A DNA stretch of 64,000 nucleotides, from assembly GCF_900105585.1 (NCBI RefSeq), contig NZ_FNRT01000002.1, positions 186,001 to 250,000 on the forward strand, in the 5' to 3' direction. Both the position numbers and the translations under genes were made by a program. Positions 17,924 through 28,628 of the stretch are shown here, one piece after another. Under the pieces are notes generated by a model, which saw nothing but the letters and a program-made list of their open reading frames with translations, ran no database searches and had not been told where the DNA came from. Positions within the stretch are counted from its first letter, which is position 1. Each line of letters begins with the position of its first letter. This stretch comes from Nocardioides exalbidus (lineage in GTDB: Bacteria > Actinomycetota > Actinomycetes > Propionibacteriales > Nocardioidaceae).

Positions 17924-17924
<1 letters not shown>
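15609..17924 (-). CDS. treY: Malto-oligosyltrehalose synthase
   Basis: Isomerises the reducing-end alpha-1,4 bond of maltodextrins to alpha-1,1, giving maltooligosyl-trehalose. The 771-residue GH13 protein begins with the family signature [23 protein letters not shown], followed by [40 protein letters not shown] and VEKILEPGE. The late motif [17 protein letters not shown] is diagnostic. The ATG at 17922-17924 shares one base with the glgX stop (TGATG). A longer open frame runs into glgX and is not real. Confidence 0.97.
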
Positions 17925-20104
<2,180 letters not shown>

Positions 20105-20114
20105 GACGACGACG

Positions 20115-20135
20115 CTACCGGCGACCGGCCGGTAG
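20115..20135. promoter_or_regulatory. Inverted repeat upstream of the trehalose operon
   Basis: Perfect 7-base arms CTACCGG (20115-20121) and CCGGTAG (20129-20135) with a 7-base spacer, 11-31 bases upstream of the glgX ATG in the short divergent region shared with the lipase-like gene. The position suits an operator or a structured 5' end. No regulator gene is adjacent. Confidence 0.35.
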
Positions 20136-20217
20136 TCGTTCCTCGCTCATCCAGTGGGGTGGGGTCCGAGCGACCACCGTCACCCGACCGCGCGCGCTGG
20201 CGGGCACACTGGACGAC

Positions 20218-21036
20218 GTGGCCGCTCGACTGCTCCCCTCCCTGTCCCCGCAGCGTCGGCGACTGGTGGTCGGGGCCGTTGTGCTCGCGCTCGTCGCGGT
20301 GGTCGGCATCGTCGTCGCCGTCGTCGTACGCCGTGGGCCGTCGGTGGAGCCCGTCGCGCAGGACCGGCCGGGACCAGTGCTGCTGGTGCCGGGTTTCGGC
20401 GGCTCGACCGCCGCGCTGGAGGTGCTCGCTGCGGACCTCGAGTCCACCGGTCGCGACGTCAGGATCGTGCCGGCGCGGGGCAACGGGACCGGCGACCTGC
20501 GGGTCCGCGCCGCGGACCTCGGTCGCGCGGTCGACGCGGCGCTGGCGGAGACCGGGGCGCCGTCGGTCGACGTCGTCGGCTACTCCGCGGGCGGCGTCGT
20601 GCTGCGGCTCTACGTCGCCGACCTCGGTGGTGGCTCGACGGTCCGGCGTGCGGTGACCCTGTCCTCCCCGCACCACGGCACCGACCTCGCGGGCCTGGCC
20701 GCCTCCTTCGGCGCCGAGACCTGCCCGGAGGCCTGTCAGCAGCTGGCCCCGGACTCCGACCTGCTCCGCGACCTCAACGCCGGTGACGAGACCCCGCGGG
20801 GTCCGGTCTGGGTCGCGCTGTGGACCGAGGACGACAAGACCGTCGTCCCGCCGACCTCCGGCGAGCTCGACGGAGCCCTCGACTACGCCGTGCAGAGCGT
20901 GTGCCCCGACCTCACCGTGGGCCATCCCGACGTGCCCCGCACCCCGGCGGTGGTCGCGATGGTCGAGGCGGCCCTCGGTCCGGAGGCGCCCGCGAGGCCG
21001 GACTCCCGGGTCTGCTCGCACGAGCTCAGTCGGTGA
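20218..21036 (+). CDS. Membrane-anchored or exported lipase-like alpha/beta hydrolase
   Basis: A 272-residue protein with an N-terminal hydrophobic anchor (about 17-38, RLVVGAVVLALVAVVGIVVA) and an extracytoplasmic hydrolase domain. Signatures of class-2 type lipases are visible: the oxyanion strand VLLVPGFGGST, the nucleophile elbow GYSAGG, then TLSSPHHGTDLAGLA. A later GHPDVPRTPAVV holds the probable catalytic His. Several cysteines (CPEACQQL, SVCPDL, RVC) suggest disulfides outside the cell. The start is GTG. It overlaps the convergent ABC permease gene by 11 bases. The substrate is unknown, probably an ester lipid. Confidence 0.85.
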   Translation: MAARLLPSLSPQRRRLVVGAVVLALVAVVGIVVAVVVRRGPSVEPVAQDRPGPVLLVPGFGGSTAALEVLAADLESTGRDVRIVPARGNGTGDLRVRAADLGRAVDAALAETGAPSVDVVGYSAGGVVLRLYVADLGGGSTVRRAVTLSSPHHGTDLAGLAASFGAETCPEACQQLAPDSDLLRDLNAGDETPRGPVWVALWTEDDKTVVPPTSGELDGALDYAVQSVCPDLTVGHPDVPRTPAVVAMVEAALGPEAPARPDSRVCSHELSR

Positions 21037-21847
21037 TGTCCTTGGTGGTGAAGCTCGCCCAGGCCGCGCCGAGGAAGACGACGACGTAGGCGCCCTGCAC
21101 CAGCACCCCGCGCAGCACGTCGTCCCACCGGATCGGGTCGCGGAAGAGGTCGACGAACGCCAGCCAGTGCCGGGTCAGCAGGTAGGGGTGCAGCGCCTGC
21201 GCCGCGTCGAGCGTGAGCAGCAGCGTCGAGGCCACCAGCAGGGTCATCGCACCCATCGCCGCGCCGAGCGGTGAGCGCGCCACGGTCGACAGGAACAGGG
21301 CGATGGCGGCGACACCCAGCATGCAGAGCATCGCGTAGCCGAAGGCCAGGCCCGTCCGGCCCACCAGCTCGGGCGTCGACATGGGCGTGCCCGAGACGCT
21401 CGTCGTGGGTCCCGTGACGGTGACCGTCTGGTCGCCCAGCAGGAGCAGCCCGACGACGTACGACGTCACCGCGACGACGAGCACGGTGACCACGACGAAC
21501 GCCATGACGGCCACCAGCTTGGCCACGAGCAGGCGGGTCCGGCCGACCGGGCGGATCAGCAGGTAGCGCAGCGTGCCCTGCTGCGCCTCTCCCGCGATCG
21601 CCTCCCCCGCGGTGAGGGCCACGGCGATCGGCAGGAAGAGGGGCAGCACCATCGCGAGCGCGGCCAGCGGGAAGAGCGTCCCGTCGGTCAGCACGGCGGA
21701 CAGGAAGGCCGGCCCGGTGCCGGGACGCGGCCCGAGGTCGGTGATGGCGAGCAGCACGGCCACCAGCGTGGGCAGCGCGTCGATGATCGCGATCGTGCCC
21801 CAGGTGCGCCGGTTGCGCAGCAGCTTGGCGAGCTCGGCCCGGATCAC
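21026..21847 (-). CDS. ABC-2 type transporter permease
   Basis: A 273-residue polytopic membrane protein, permease partner of the ATPase just upstream. Features of the ABC-2/NosY group: the cytoplasmic start MIRAELAKLLRNRRTWGTIA, about six hydrophobic helices, and the conserved loop GEAQQGTLRYLLIRPVGRTR that couples to the ATPase. Its start overlaps the ATPase stop by 4 bases. With the LolA/RseB-like gene it forms a three-gene operon. The exported substrate is not evident. Confidence 0.9.
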   Translation of the reverse strand: MIRAELAKLLRNRRTWGTIAIIDALPTLVAVLLAITDLGPRPGTGPAFLSAVLTDGTLFPLAALAMVLPLFLPIAVALTAGEAIAGEAQQGTLRYLLIRPVGRTRLLVAKLVAVMAFVVVTVLVVAVTSYVVGLLLLGDQTVTVTGPTTSVSGTPMSTPELVGRTGLAFGYAMLCMLGVAAIALFLSTVARSPLGAAMGAMTLLVASTLLLTLDAAQALHPYLLTRHWLAFVDLFRDPIRWDDVLRGVLVQGAYVVVFLGAAWASFTTKDITD

Positions 21848-22818
21848 GCGCGCGCCCCCTCACGACCGAAGCGGTCCGTGCCGGAGGTCGTGGCCGCGAG
21901 CACCACGTCCTCGAGGCGTCGCCGTTCCGGACCCAGCTGCGTGACGCGTACGCCGCCCTCCACCAGGCGCGCGTTGAGGTCGGCGGGCTCGAGTCCGCGG
22001 ACCAGCAGCCGCCCACCCCCGTCTGAAGCCTCGTCGGATGCCTCGACCTCGACGTGCGCCGTCGCGAGCAGGCTCCGGGCCAGGTCCAGGTCCGGGGTGT
22101 GCACCTCGGTGCGCCCGGTGGGGCCGCGCAGTGCGTCCATCTGGTCCTGCAGCACGAGCCGTCCGCCGTCCAGCACGCCGACCCGGGTGCACATCTGCTC
22201 GATCTCGCCGAGCAGGTGGCTGGAGAGGAACACGGTCGTCCCCTCGCGGTTGAGCTCCAGCAGCAGCGTGCGGATCTCGTTGATGCCCTGCGGGTCGAGG
22301 CCGTTGGTCGGCTCGTCGAGCACCAGCAGGCGGGGGCGTCGCAGGAGTGCGGCCGCCAGGCCGAGGCGCTGGCGCATGCCGAGGGAGTACGCCCGCACCG
22401 GGCGCATGTCGACGCTGGCCAGGCCCACGCGCTCGAGGGCCTCCTCGACCCGCTGGCCGCGGGTGCGGCGCGAGCCGTCGGGACCGGTGGCGTCGAACAT
22501 CGCCAGGTTGGCGCGACCGGAGAGGTGCGGGTAGGCGCCCGGCCCCTCGACCATCGCTCCCACCCGGGGCAGCACGGACCTCGCGGACCCGGGCATCGGC
22601 TCGCCGAGCACGTCCATCTCGCCGGAGGTGGCCAGCACCAGCCCGAGCAGCATCCGCACGGTCGTGGTCTTGCCCGACCCGTTGGCGCCGAGGAAGCCGT
22701 AGACGTCGCCCTCGCGGACGTCGAGGTCGACGGCGTCGACCGCGGTCACCCGTCCGAAGCGCTTGGTGAGGGCAGCGGTGCGGATCACGCTGGGAGCACC
22801 TTCGCGGGCGGCGCTCAT
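21844..22818 (-). CDS. ABC-2 type transporter ATP-binding protein
   Basis: A 324-residue ABC ATPase of the drug/lipid exporter class (CcmA-like). Walker A GANGSGKTT, the signature read as YSLGMRQRLGLAAAL (with the LGMRQR variant of this class), Walker B LLVLDEPTNGLDPQG and the switch FLSSHLLGEIEQ are all intact. The C-terminal extension (about 220-324) is typical of the family. It overlaps both neighbours by 4 bases (ATGA), the LolA/RseB-like gene upstream and the permease downstream, so all three are made together. Confidence 0.94.
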   Translation of the reverse strand: MSAAREGAPSVIRTAALTKRFGRVTAVDAVDLDVREGDVYGFLGANGSGKTTTVRMLLGLVLATSGEMDVLGEPMPGSARSVLPRVGAMVEGPGAYPHLSGRANLAMFDATGPDGSRRTRGQRVEEALERVGLASVDMRPVRAYSLGMRQRLGLAAALLRRPRLLVLDEPTNGLDPQGINEIRTLLLELNREGTTVFLSSHLLGEIEQMCTRVGVLDGGRLVLQDQMDALRGPTGRTEVHTPDLDLARSLLATAHVEVEASDEASDGGGRLLVRGLEPADLNARLVEGGVRVTQLGPERRRLEDVVLAATTSGTDRFGREGARA

Positions 22819-23912
22819 CCGGCCTGCTCCAGGAAGACGTAGCCGGCCAGCACGTCCCGACCGGCACGTTCGAGGGCGTCGCGGGTGAGCGTGCCCGCGA
22901 GCAGCCAGCCGCCATCACCGTCGCGGCCGGTCAGCAGCACACCGAGCGGCCCGACCGAGGCGACGGTCCGCTCCCCGTCCTGCTCGACGCCCGGGGTCAG
23001 CGTCAGCTGGTCCCGCAGGGCGCCCGCCTCGCGGTCGCGCAGCGGGATGGCGATCACCTGGGCCGTGCCCTCGCCGTAGACCCCCACAGCGCCGTCGGAC
23101 GCCGGCCCCAGCGCCAGGCCGGCAGCGGTCGCGGGCGGCCGCAGGGGTGCGTACTGGTTGGCCGCGTCGGCGATGTCGAGGACGTCCTCGACCTTGACGT
23201 CGGTGGTGGCGGTGGGCTCGAAGGCGAGGATCTCGTCGGCCGGCGGGTCGGTGGAGACGGCGCTGAAGCGGCTGGTGACGGAGGGTGTGGCCTCGCCTGC
23301 GGCGTAGACCTCGACCAGGAGGGGCAGGTGGGAGTCCTGCCCGGTCCAGAGGTCGACGTGGTCGATGCTCGACAGGTCCGAGGGTGGCCGGACGCGCAGG
23401 CCCGCCGCCGACTCGCCGGCCAGTCGCCGGTTCGGGAGGGGCGACACGTCGTCGTCGGTGACGCCTCGCAGGATGCGTTCGGCCAGCACCGGTGGGACGA
23501 GGTCGCCGGGACGAGGCAGCCGGATCGCGGGGTCGCGGCTGTAGGTCGCCTCGGCCCGCTCGAAGCTCCACTCCAGAGTCGTGTCGCCGTCGCGTCGGAT
23601 GTCGGTCTCGCCGGTGGTCAGCAGCCGGTCGACGCGCCAGTGCTCGGCGTCGCGCCACCACACCCGCATCGTGGTCTGCTCGCCGAAGAGGGCGGCCACG
23701 CCGCCGAACCGGTCGGCGTCCGGGAGCTGCAGGGTCCCGGTGGTCTCGACCGTCCCCGACCACTGCTGGTCGATGCCCGCGCGTGCCTGCTCCAGCAGCT
23801 CGGCCGGGCTGGCGTCGGTCCCGCCCGCGGGCAGCCAGCGTCCGACGAGGGGCGCGACGACGAGCAGGCCCACGGCCAGTGCCACCACGCACCAGCGCCC
23901 CACCCGTGTCAT
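22815..23912 (-). CDS. Exported LolA/RseB-like protein, first gene of ABC operon
   Basis: A 365-residue protein with an N-terminal hydrophobic export or anchor segment (MTRVGRWCVVALAVGLLVVA) and an extracytoplasmic part. The first half (ELLEQARAGIDQQWSGTVET, TTMRVWWRDAEHWRVDRL, TLEWSFERAEATYSRD) has the beta-rich pattern of LolA/LppX/RseB folds, which bind lipid acyl chains or sense envelope signals. The chosen ATG (23912) has GAAGG upstream; a GTG 10 codons earlier is possible. Overlap with an ABC exporter suggests it hands over or senses that transporter's substrate, possibly a lipid. This is inferred from fold-like pattern and context. Confidence 0.8.
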   Translation of the reverse strand: MTRVGRWCVVALAVGLLVVAPLVGRWLPAGGTDASPAELLEQARAGIDQQWSGTVETTGTLQLPDADRFGGVAALFGEQTTMRVWWRDAEHWRVDRLLTTGETDIRRDGDTTLEWSFERAEATYSRDPAIRLPRPGDLVPPVLAERILRGVTDDDVSPLPNRRLAGESAAGLRVRPPSDLSSIDHVDLWTGQDSHLPLLVEVYAAGEATPSVTSRFSAVSTDPPADEILAFEPTATTDVKVEDVLDIADAANQYAPLRPPATAAGLALGPASDGAVGVYGEGTAQVIAIPLRDREAGALRDQLTLTPGVEQDGERTVASVGPLGVLLTGRDGDGGWLLAGTLTRDALERAGRDVLAGYVFLEQAG

Positions 23913-23961
23913 GCCTTCGGACAGTACGCCGACCTCCCCCACCCGCTCGGCCGGTCGATCC

Positions 23962-24423
23962 TCACCCGGGTCGGATCGTCACCGCGGCGGTGCTGCTGGC
24001 GCCCACCACCGGCGCGTCGGGCCCGCCGGGGATCGACAGCGGCAGCTCGAGCGGCGCGCGGAGGCGAACCGTGACCGACCGCCCGACCGGGTCGACGTCG
24101 ACGGCGACCTCGATGCCGGGGAACTTCCTCCCCGCAGCGGCTCGCCCGAGGTAGTCCCGCACCGCAGCCTCGACGGCCGCCTCCTGCTGGAGCAGCCGGT
24201 CGGCGTCGAGCCCCTGCTCGTAGATGCCGGCCGACCCGAGGTCAGCGCCGTAGAGGGCCGCTCCGTCGGCGAGGTTGTCGAGCCCCTGCCGGCGGAGGTA
24301 CGCCGCCGACGCGTCGACGACGACCACGACCGCCATCAGCAAGATGGCGGCGAAGCCGATGATCAGCAGGGTCACCTGCCCGCCCTCGTCGCGACCGGCC
24401 CGGTCCCTCACTCCGCTCGTCAT
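23962..24423 (-). CDS. Tad pilus-associated TadG-like membrane protein
   Basis: A 153-residue protein with a short cytoplasmic start ending DEGGQVTLLIIGFAAILL, one membrane helix (about 17-38) and an exported domain. The start with Gly-Gln-Val-Thr before the helix is the TadG/Rv3654c-like pattern of actinobacterial Tad loci. LDNLADGAALYGADL just after the helix resembles the pseudopilin region VADAAALAGA of TadG proteins. It is far shorter than proteobacterial TadG and lacks a von Willebrand domain. The start overlaps the preceding TadE-like stop by 4 bases; it is last in the Tad operon. Confidence 0.78.
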   Translation of the reverse strand: MTSGVRDRAGRDEGGQVTLLIIGFAAILLMAVVVVVDASAAYLRRQGLDNLADGAALYGADLGSAGIYEQGLDADRLLQQEAAVEAAVRDYLGRAAAGRKFPGIEVAVDVDPVGRSVTVRLRAPLELPLSIPGGPDAPVVGASSTAAVTIRPG

Positions 24424-24875
24424 TGGGGCGCGCTCTCGACGTACTGGCCGATGGGCACGGTGTGGGTGGCGTCCAGGGCGAACGTCGCCGCGCTCCTGCC
24501 GAGGATCGTGGGCGCGAACGGCAGCGTCACGCCCGACGTGATCCGGACCGTGATCACGGCGGTGCCGACGTGACAGTTACCGGCGGGCGCCTCGCAGGTG
24601 ATGCGCACCCTTGCCCGCTGCCCGCGCGCACCCTGGTCGTCGAGCACCTGCTGCGCCGCGGCGTTGGCGCGCTGCTCACCCGTCGCGTCGTCGGGGGCGA
24701 GGGCGTACGCCCGCCCGGCTGCGCGTGCGGCCGCGCTGGTCGCGAAGGCGCCGCGCTGCACCTCGAAGACCGACAGGATGATCCAGATGATCGGCACGAT
24801 CAGGATGATCGCGAGCCAGCTCAGCTCGATGAGCGCCGATCCGCGGTCGTCCCGCCTCCGCGCCGATCGCCTCAC
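24420..24875 (-). CDS. TadE-like pseudopilin
   Basis: A 151-residue protein with a type IV pilin-like N-terminus: DDRGSALIELSWLAIILIVP, a charged start, Gly at the likely cleavage point, Glu five residues later (the conserved Glu5 equivalent) and a hydrophobic helix. This is the TadE/TadF pattern of minor pseudopilins that help assemble Flp pili. The exported part contains a cysteine pair (CEAPAGNC) likely to form a disulfide. It overlaps both neighbours by 4 bases in the Tad operon. Confidence 0.82.
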   Translation of the reverse strand: MRRSARRRDDRGSALIELSWLAIILIVPIIWIILSVFEVQRGAFATSAAARAAGRAYALAPDDATGEQRANAAAQQVLDDQGARGQRARVRITCEAPAGNCHVGTAVITVRITSGVTLPFAPTILGRSAATFALDATHTVPIGQYVESAPQ

Positions 24876-25270
24876 GGGGTCGCTCCGACCTCGGCGACGG
24901 CGTGCCCGGCGACGCGGACGTGGACGCCCGGGACACCCAGGCCGAGGATGCCCACGTCGGCCTCGATGACCGCCTCGTAGCCCGGCGCACCGCCGACCAG
25001 CGCCGAGCGTACGACGACGGTGCGGTCGAAGTCCTTCGAGAGGGCGCCGTCGATGAGCCCCTGCGTCTTCACCTGTCCGGCGTACGCCGACGAGCCGGCG
25101 ACCGCGGCGTGGCGCGCACCCTCGGAGGCAGCCGAGGCCAGGGTGTTGCGCACGTGCAGCACGAGCGCGAGCTGCAGGATGCCGATGACCAGCGGCAGCA
25201 GGACCAGCAGCACCAGGACGAAGTCGACCACCGCGGCCCCGCGCTCGCTGGTGCGAGCGCGACGGATCAC
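24872..25270 (-). CDS. tadE: TadE family pseudopilin
   Basis: A 132-residue protein with the TadE N-terminus SERGAAVVDFVLVLLVLLPL: Gly before a hydrophobic helix and an acidic residue (Asp) about five positions in. The region LVLHVRNTLASAASEGARHA is the typical TadE continuation. It lies 7 bases after the small pilin gene and overlaps the next TadE-like gene by 4 bases. Processing would need a TadV-type prepilin peptidase, which I do not see in the window. Confidence 0.88.
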   Translation of the reverse strand: MIRRARTSERGAAVVDFVLVLLVLLPLVIGILQLALVLHVRNTLASAASEGARHAAVAGSSAYAGQVKTQGLIDGALSKDFDRTVVVRSALVGGAPGYEAVIEADVGILGLGVPGVHVRVAGHAVAEVGATP

Positions 25271-25277
25271 GTGCGGA

Positions 25278-25478
25278 TCAGCCGCTCACCATCGAGAACG
25301 CCTGCTCGAGCAGCGAGCGCAGCTGGTCGCCGACGAACGGCGTCAGGGCGGCGACCACGATGGCGGTCATCAGGGTCACCATGACCCAGCCCGGGACGTC
25401 GCCGCGGTCGTCGCGCTGCCGGTCGGCCTTCGCGAGCGTCGTGAGGTGGAGGAGCAGTCCCGAGATCGACGGGTGCAT
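25278..25478 (-). CDS. Small Flp-type pilin (actinobacterial Tad pilin candidate)
   Basis: A 66-residue protein, probably the major pilin subunit. After a hydrophilic leader (about 1-26, ending DDRGDVPG) comes a single hydrophobic helix (WVMVTLMTAIVVAALTPFVG) and a short tail. RG-VPGWVMVTLMTA is the pattern I know from the small pilin-like gene beside tadC in actinobacterial Tad loci. It lacks the usual Glu5 of Flp pilins. It lies between tadC (37 bases upstream) and tadE (7 bases downstream). Confidence 0.78.
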   Translation of the reverse strand: MHPSISGLLLHLTTLAKADRQRDDRGDVPGWVMVTLMTAIVVAALTPFVGDQLRSLLEQAFSMVSG

Positions 25479-25515
25479 GGGGTGTGTCCTTTCGTTGGTG
25501 CGATCAGGGTGCGGA

Positions 25516-26457
25516 TCAGGGAGTGGTGAGGCGCAGGCCCAGGACGCCGGGGTAGAAGGCGAAGAGGATGGTCACCGGCAGCACGAAGAAGACGACGGGC
25601 GCCATCATCGCTATCTCCTTGCGGGCGGCGGTCTCGATCAGCAGGCGGCGGCCGGCCTCCCGGACGTCGGCGGCCTGCGCGTGGAGCACGTCGGCGAGCG
25701 GGGTCCCACGCTCCATGGCGACGGTGACGCCGGTGGCGAACCGGGCGACGATGGGCAGACCGGTCGACCGGGCGAGGGACTCGAACGCGACGCCGACGGG
25801 CTCGCCGGTGCGCACGCGCGCCAGGACCTGGGAGAGGTCCTCCGACAGCGCTCCGCGGCTGCGGCGCACGACCCGGTCGAGCGCTGAGACCGGGCTCTCG
25901 CCGGCCGCCACCGACAGCGCGAGCAGCTCGGCGATCGTGGGGAACTCGGTGAGGATCTGGCGCTCGCGCTGCTTGACCTGCGTGCTGAGCCGGTTGTCGC
26001 GGAGGAACACCCCGCACACGAACCCGAGGATGCAGAAGACGACCGCCGACCCCGCGCCGCCCACGCCGCCGAGCGCCCGCAGCAGCGCGATCGCTGCGGC
26101 GCTGCCGAAGCCGACCAGGCCCCAGACGACCTGCTCGATGCGGAAGTCCTGCACCGAGCGGTCGAGGCCCGCACGCTCGAGGCGACGGCGTACGGACGAG
26201 CTGCCGCCCATCACCCGCTCGACGACGTCGGCGGCCGAGCGGAGCACCGGACCGAAGATGCCGGCCGCCGCGGACGTCGGCGACGACGAGGGCTGGCGCA
26301 GCGCGGGTCCCTGGTCGCGCGCCGGGAGGTCGCGGAGATAGGGCAGCACGCGGTCGGACAGCTGGGGCCGGCGCAGCACGGCGACCCTGGTGACGACCAG
26401 GAGCAGCCCGGCGCCGGCGACGGCACCGAGGAGCGCACCCCACACAGCGGTGCTCAC
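25516..26457 (-). CDS. tadC: Tad pilus inner-membrane platform protein TadC
   Basis: A 313-residue membrane protein of the type II secretion F family (T2SSF). The conserved F domain (about 155-290) includes LTEFPTIAELLALSVAAGES, the paired LARSTGLPIVARFATGVTVA, and GTPLADVLHAQAADVREAGR. Membrane helices flank it, the last near the C-terminus (VVFFVLPVTILFAFYPGVLG). Start is GTG at 26455-26457, overlapping the tadB stop (GTGA). TadB and TadC together form the platform that works with the TadA ATPase. Confidence 0.93.
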   Translation of the reverse strand: MSTAVWGALLGAVAGAGLLLVVTRVAVLRRPQLSDRVLPYLRDLPARDQGPALRQPSSSPTSAAAGIFGPVLRSAADVVERVMGGSSSVRRRLERAGLDRSVQDFRIEQVVWGLVGFGSAAAIALLRALGGVGGAGSAVVFCILGFVCGVFLRDNRLSTQVKQRERQILTEFPTIAELLALSVAAGESPVSALDRVVRRSRGALSEDLSQVLARVRTGEPVGVAFESLARSTGLPIVARFATGVTVAMERGTPLADVLHAQAADVREAGRRLLIETAARKEIAMMAPVVFFVLPVTILFAFYPGVLGLRLTTP

Positions 26458-27308
26458 GACAGGATCCGCTTCTCGACGGGGAGCCGGCCGATCCGCATCA
26501 TCGCGGAGTAGGCGAGCACGCAGACACCGAGCCCGATGCCGAGGACGAGCACGCCTCCGGGCGAGGCGTAGCGCCGGATCGCGGTCGTCTGGAAGGACAT
26601 GAGGAGCAGCACGATCCACGGTGCGGCCACCGCGAGACGGGCGCCGTTGACCGTCCATGCCTGGCGCGACTCCAGCTCGGAGCGGGTGCGAGCGTCGTCG
26701 CGCAGGAACCCGGAGAGGTTGCGGAGCAGCCGCCCGAGGTCGCCACCACCGACGTCGCGCGCGAGCCGGAGCCCCTCGACCACGCGGTCGCCGACGGGGT
26801 CGGCGAGCCGCTCCTTGAGCCGGTCGAGGCACTCGCTGAACCGCCCCGTGACCTGGTAGTCGAGGGCGAACTGCGCGAAGTCCGACCGCAGCGCCTCCGG
26901 CCCGGTGGTGCCCAGGGCGGAGACGGCGTCGGGCAGCGACAGCCCGGCCCGCACGGCGCTGGCGAGGTTGTCGACCGCCTCCGGCCACACCTCGGCGAAG
27001 TCGCGGAGGCGTCGCTGGGCGCGCTGGCGCAGCACCGCGACGGGGAGGTACGCCGCCATGGCTGCGAAGACGACGGCGATCGGCAGCGTGCGCGACACGG
27101 CCTGCACGATGGCGAGGACGACGGCGAAGAGCACGACGCAGAGGGTCACCACGCTGGTCGGGGTGACGTCGCCCAGCCCGGCGCGTCCGAGGAGGCGCCG
27201 CAGGGCCGAGGACGTCGGCGTGACCGGCCGGGGCGACCGCGGCAGCACGAACGCCGACCACACCAGCAGCAGCCCGACACCGACGCCGAGCCCGACGAGC
27301 GCGCCCAT
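26454..27308 (-). CDS. tadB: Tad pilus inner-membrane platform protein TadB
   Basis: A 284-residue T2SSF-family membrane protein. N-terminal helices (MGALVGLGVGVGLLLVWSAF) precede the F domain with WPEAVDNLASAVRAGLSLPD, the segment FALDYQVTGRFSECLDRLKE, and ARDVGGGDLGRLLRNLSGFL, then two C-terminal helices. The ATG at 27306-27308 shares one base with the tadA stop. A far longer open frame that runs upstream through tadA is a shadow. Confidence 0.93.
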   Translation of the reverse strand: MGALVGLGVGVGLLLVWSAFVLPRSPRPVTPTSSALRRLLGRAGLGDVTPTSVVTLCVVLFAVVLAIVQAVSRTLPIAVVFAAMAAYLPVAVLRQRAQRRLRDFAEVWPEAVDNLASAVRAGLSLPDAVSALGTTGPEALRSDFAQFALDYQVTGRFSECLDRLKERLADPVGDRVVEGLRLARDVGGGDLGRLLRNLSGFLRDDARTRSELESRQAWTVNGARLAVAAPWIVLLLMSFQTTAIRRYASPGGVLVLGIGLGVCVLAYSAMMRIGRLPVEKRILS

Positions 27309-28552
27309 CAGTGGTCCCCCGCCGGCCCGGCCGCGAGGACCTCGTGGACGTCGATCCCGACACGCTCGTAGCGCTCGGTCCGAGCCGGGACGCCACCCGT
27401 GCGACGCAGCTCGTCGCCATGGCGGACGAAGATCGGCTCGACCTCGATGACGTCGGCCTCCACCCGCCCCGGGACGGAGACGATCTCGTTGACGCGGCGC
27501 GTGCCGTCGGCCCCGACGCCGAGGTGCACGACGAGGTCGACCGACGTCGCCACCGTGGGCACCACGAACCGCGCCGAGATGTTGTCGCCCGCGAGCAGCG
27601 GGAGCGTGCACATCTTCACGAGCGCCTCGCGCGCGGAGTTGGCGTGGAGCGTGCACATGCCGGGCAACCCGGAGTTGAGCGCGAGGAGCAGGTCGAGGCA
27701 CTCGGCGGCGCGGACCTCGCCGACGATGATCCTGCTGGGCCGCATGCGCAGCGCTTCCTTGACCAGGTCGCGCAGCACGATCTCGCCGGTCTGCTCGAGG
27801 CCGGCCTGACGGGTCTGCATGGCCACCCAGTCCGGGTGGCTGAACCGCAATTCGAAGACCTCCTCGGCGCTGACGACCCGCTCGCCGCCGGGCACGGAGG
27901 CGGCGAGGCAGTTGAGCATCGTGGTCTTGCCGGCCTGGGTCCCGCCTGCGACGAGGATGTTCATCCCGGCCCGCACGGACGCCTCGAGGAAACGCGCCGC
28001 CTGCGGCGTGAGGCTGCCGAGCGCGACGAGGTCGGCGAGGCGGTGGGCGCGCAGGAGGAACTTGCGGATGTTGACCGCGGTGAAGCCGCGTGTGATGCCC
28101 TCGAGCACCACGTGGAGCCGGTGGCCCTCCGGCAGCATCGCGTCGACGAACGGCGTACTGATGTCGAGGCGGCGACCGCTCGACTTGAGCATCCGCTCGA
28201 CGAGCTCGTCGACCTGGGCGGCGTCGAGGCGGAGGTTGGTGAGCTCGTGGCGACCGCGCCGGGCGATGAAGACCCGCTCCGGCGAGTTGATCCATACTTC
28301 CTCGACCTCGGGGTCGTCGAGGAACGGCTGGAGCGGCCCGAAGCCCGCGATCCGGGCCACGAGGTCGCCGACCATCGCGTCGTCGTCGGCCACCGGCGCC
28401 ACCGCTCCGGTGAGGCTCAGCTCGTCGTGGGCGCGCACGACCTCCTCGGCGATGCGGCGGACGACGACCGCCTCGCGCTGCGGGTCGACGCCTTCGCGGC
28501 GGACCCGCTCGCGCACCTGCGCGTCGAGCCGCTCCACGAGATCAACCGCCAT
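27308..28552 (-). CDS. tadA: Tad pilus assembly ATPase TadA/CpaF
   Basis: Cytoplasmic hexameric ATPase that powers Flp pilus assembly. The 414-residue protein has an N-terminal all-helical domain, then PLQPFLDDPEVEEVWINSPE (typical CpaF), Walker A GGTQAGKTT (about 203-211), the Asp/His boxes, and Walker B RIIVGEVRAAE. GMCTLHANSAREAL is also diagnostic. It is the first gene of a tight operon tadA-tadB-tadC-pilin-tadE-tadE-like-tadG-like. The upstream intergenic region holds a good stress-sigma-type promoter match. Confidence 0.95.
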   Translation of the reverse strand: MAVDLVERLDAQVRERVRREGVDPQREAVVVRRIAEEVVRAHDELSLTGAVAPVADDDAMVGDLVARIAGFGPLQPFLDDPEVEEVWINSPERVFIARRGRHELTNLRLDAAQVDELVERMLKSSGRRLDISTPFVDAMLPEGHRLHVVLEGITRGFTAVNIRKFLLRAHRLADLVALGSLTPQAARFLEASVRAGMNILVAGGTQAGKTTMLNCLAASVPGGERVVSAEEVFELRFSHPDWVAMQTRQAGLEQTGEIVLRDLVKEALRMRPSRIIVGEVRAAECLDLLLALNSGLPGMCTLHANSAREALVKMCTLPLLAGDNISARFVVPTVATSVDLVVHLGVGADGTRRVNEIVSVPGRVEADVIEVEPIFVRHGDELRRTGGVPARTERYERVGIDVHEVLAAGPAGDH

Positions 28553-28585
28553 GCCCTGCCTCCCCGAGATCGTGCTGGCGTCAAG

Positions 28586-28611
28586 TTACCCATGACGCAC
28601 GGCTCGAAAAC
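28586..28611 (-). promoter_or_regulatory. Candidate SigF/SigB-type promoter of the Tad operon
   Basis: On the tadA strand GTTT (28611-28608) and GGGTAA (28591-28586) are 16 bases apart, matching the actinobacterial SigF/SigB consensus GTTT-N15-17-GGGTA. The -10 element lies 33 bases before the tadA ATG. This would place pilus genes under stress or stationary-phase control. Promoter activity is inferred from the match. Confidence 0.5.
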
Positions 28612-28628
28612 AGTGCCTCGGTAAAGGT

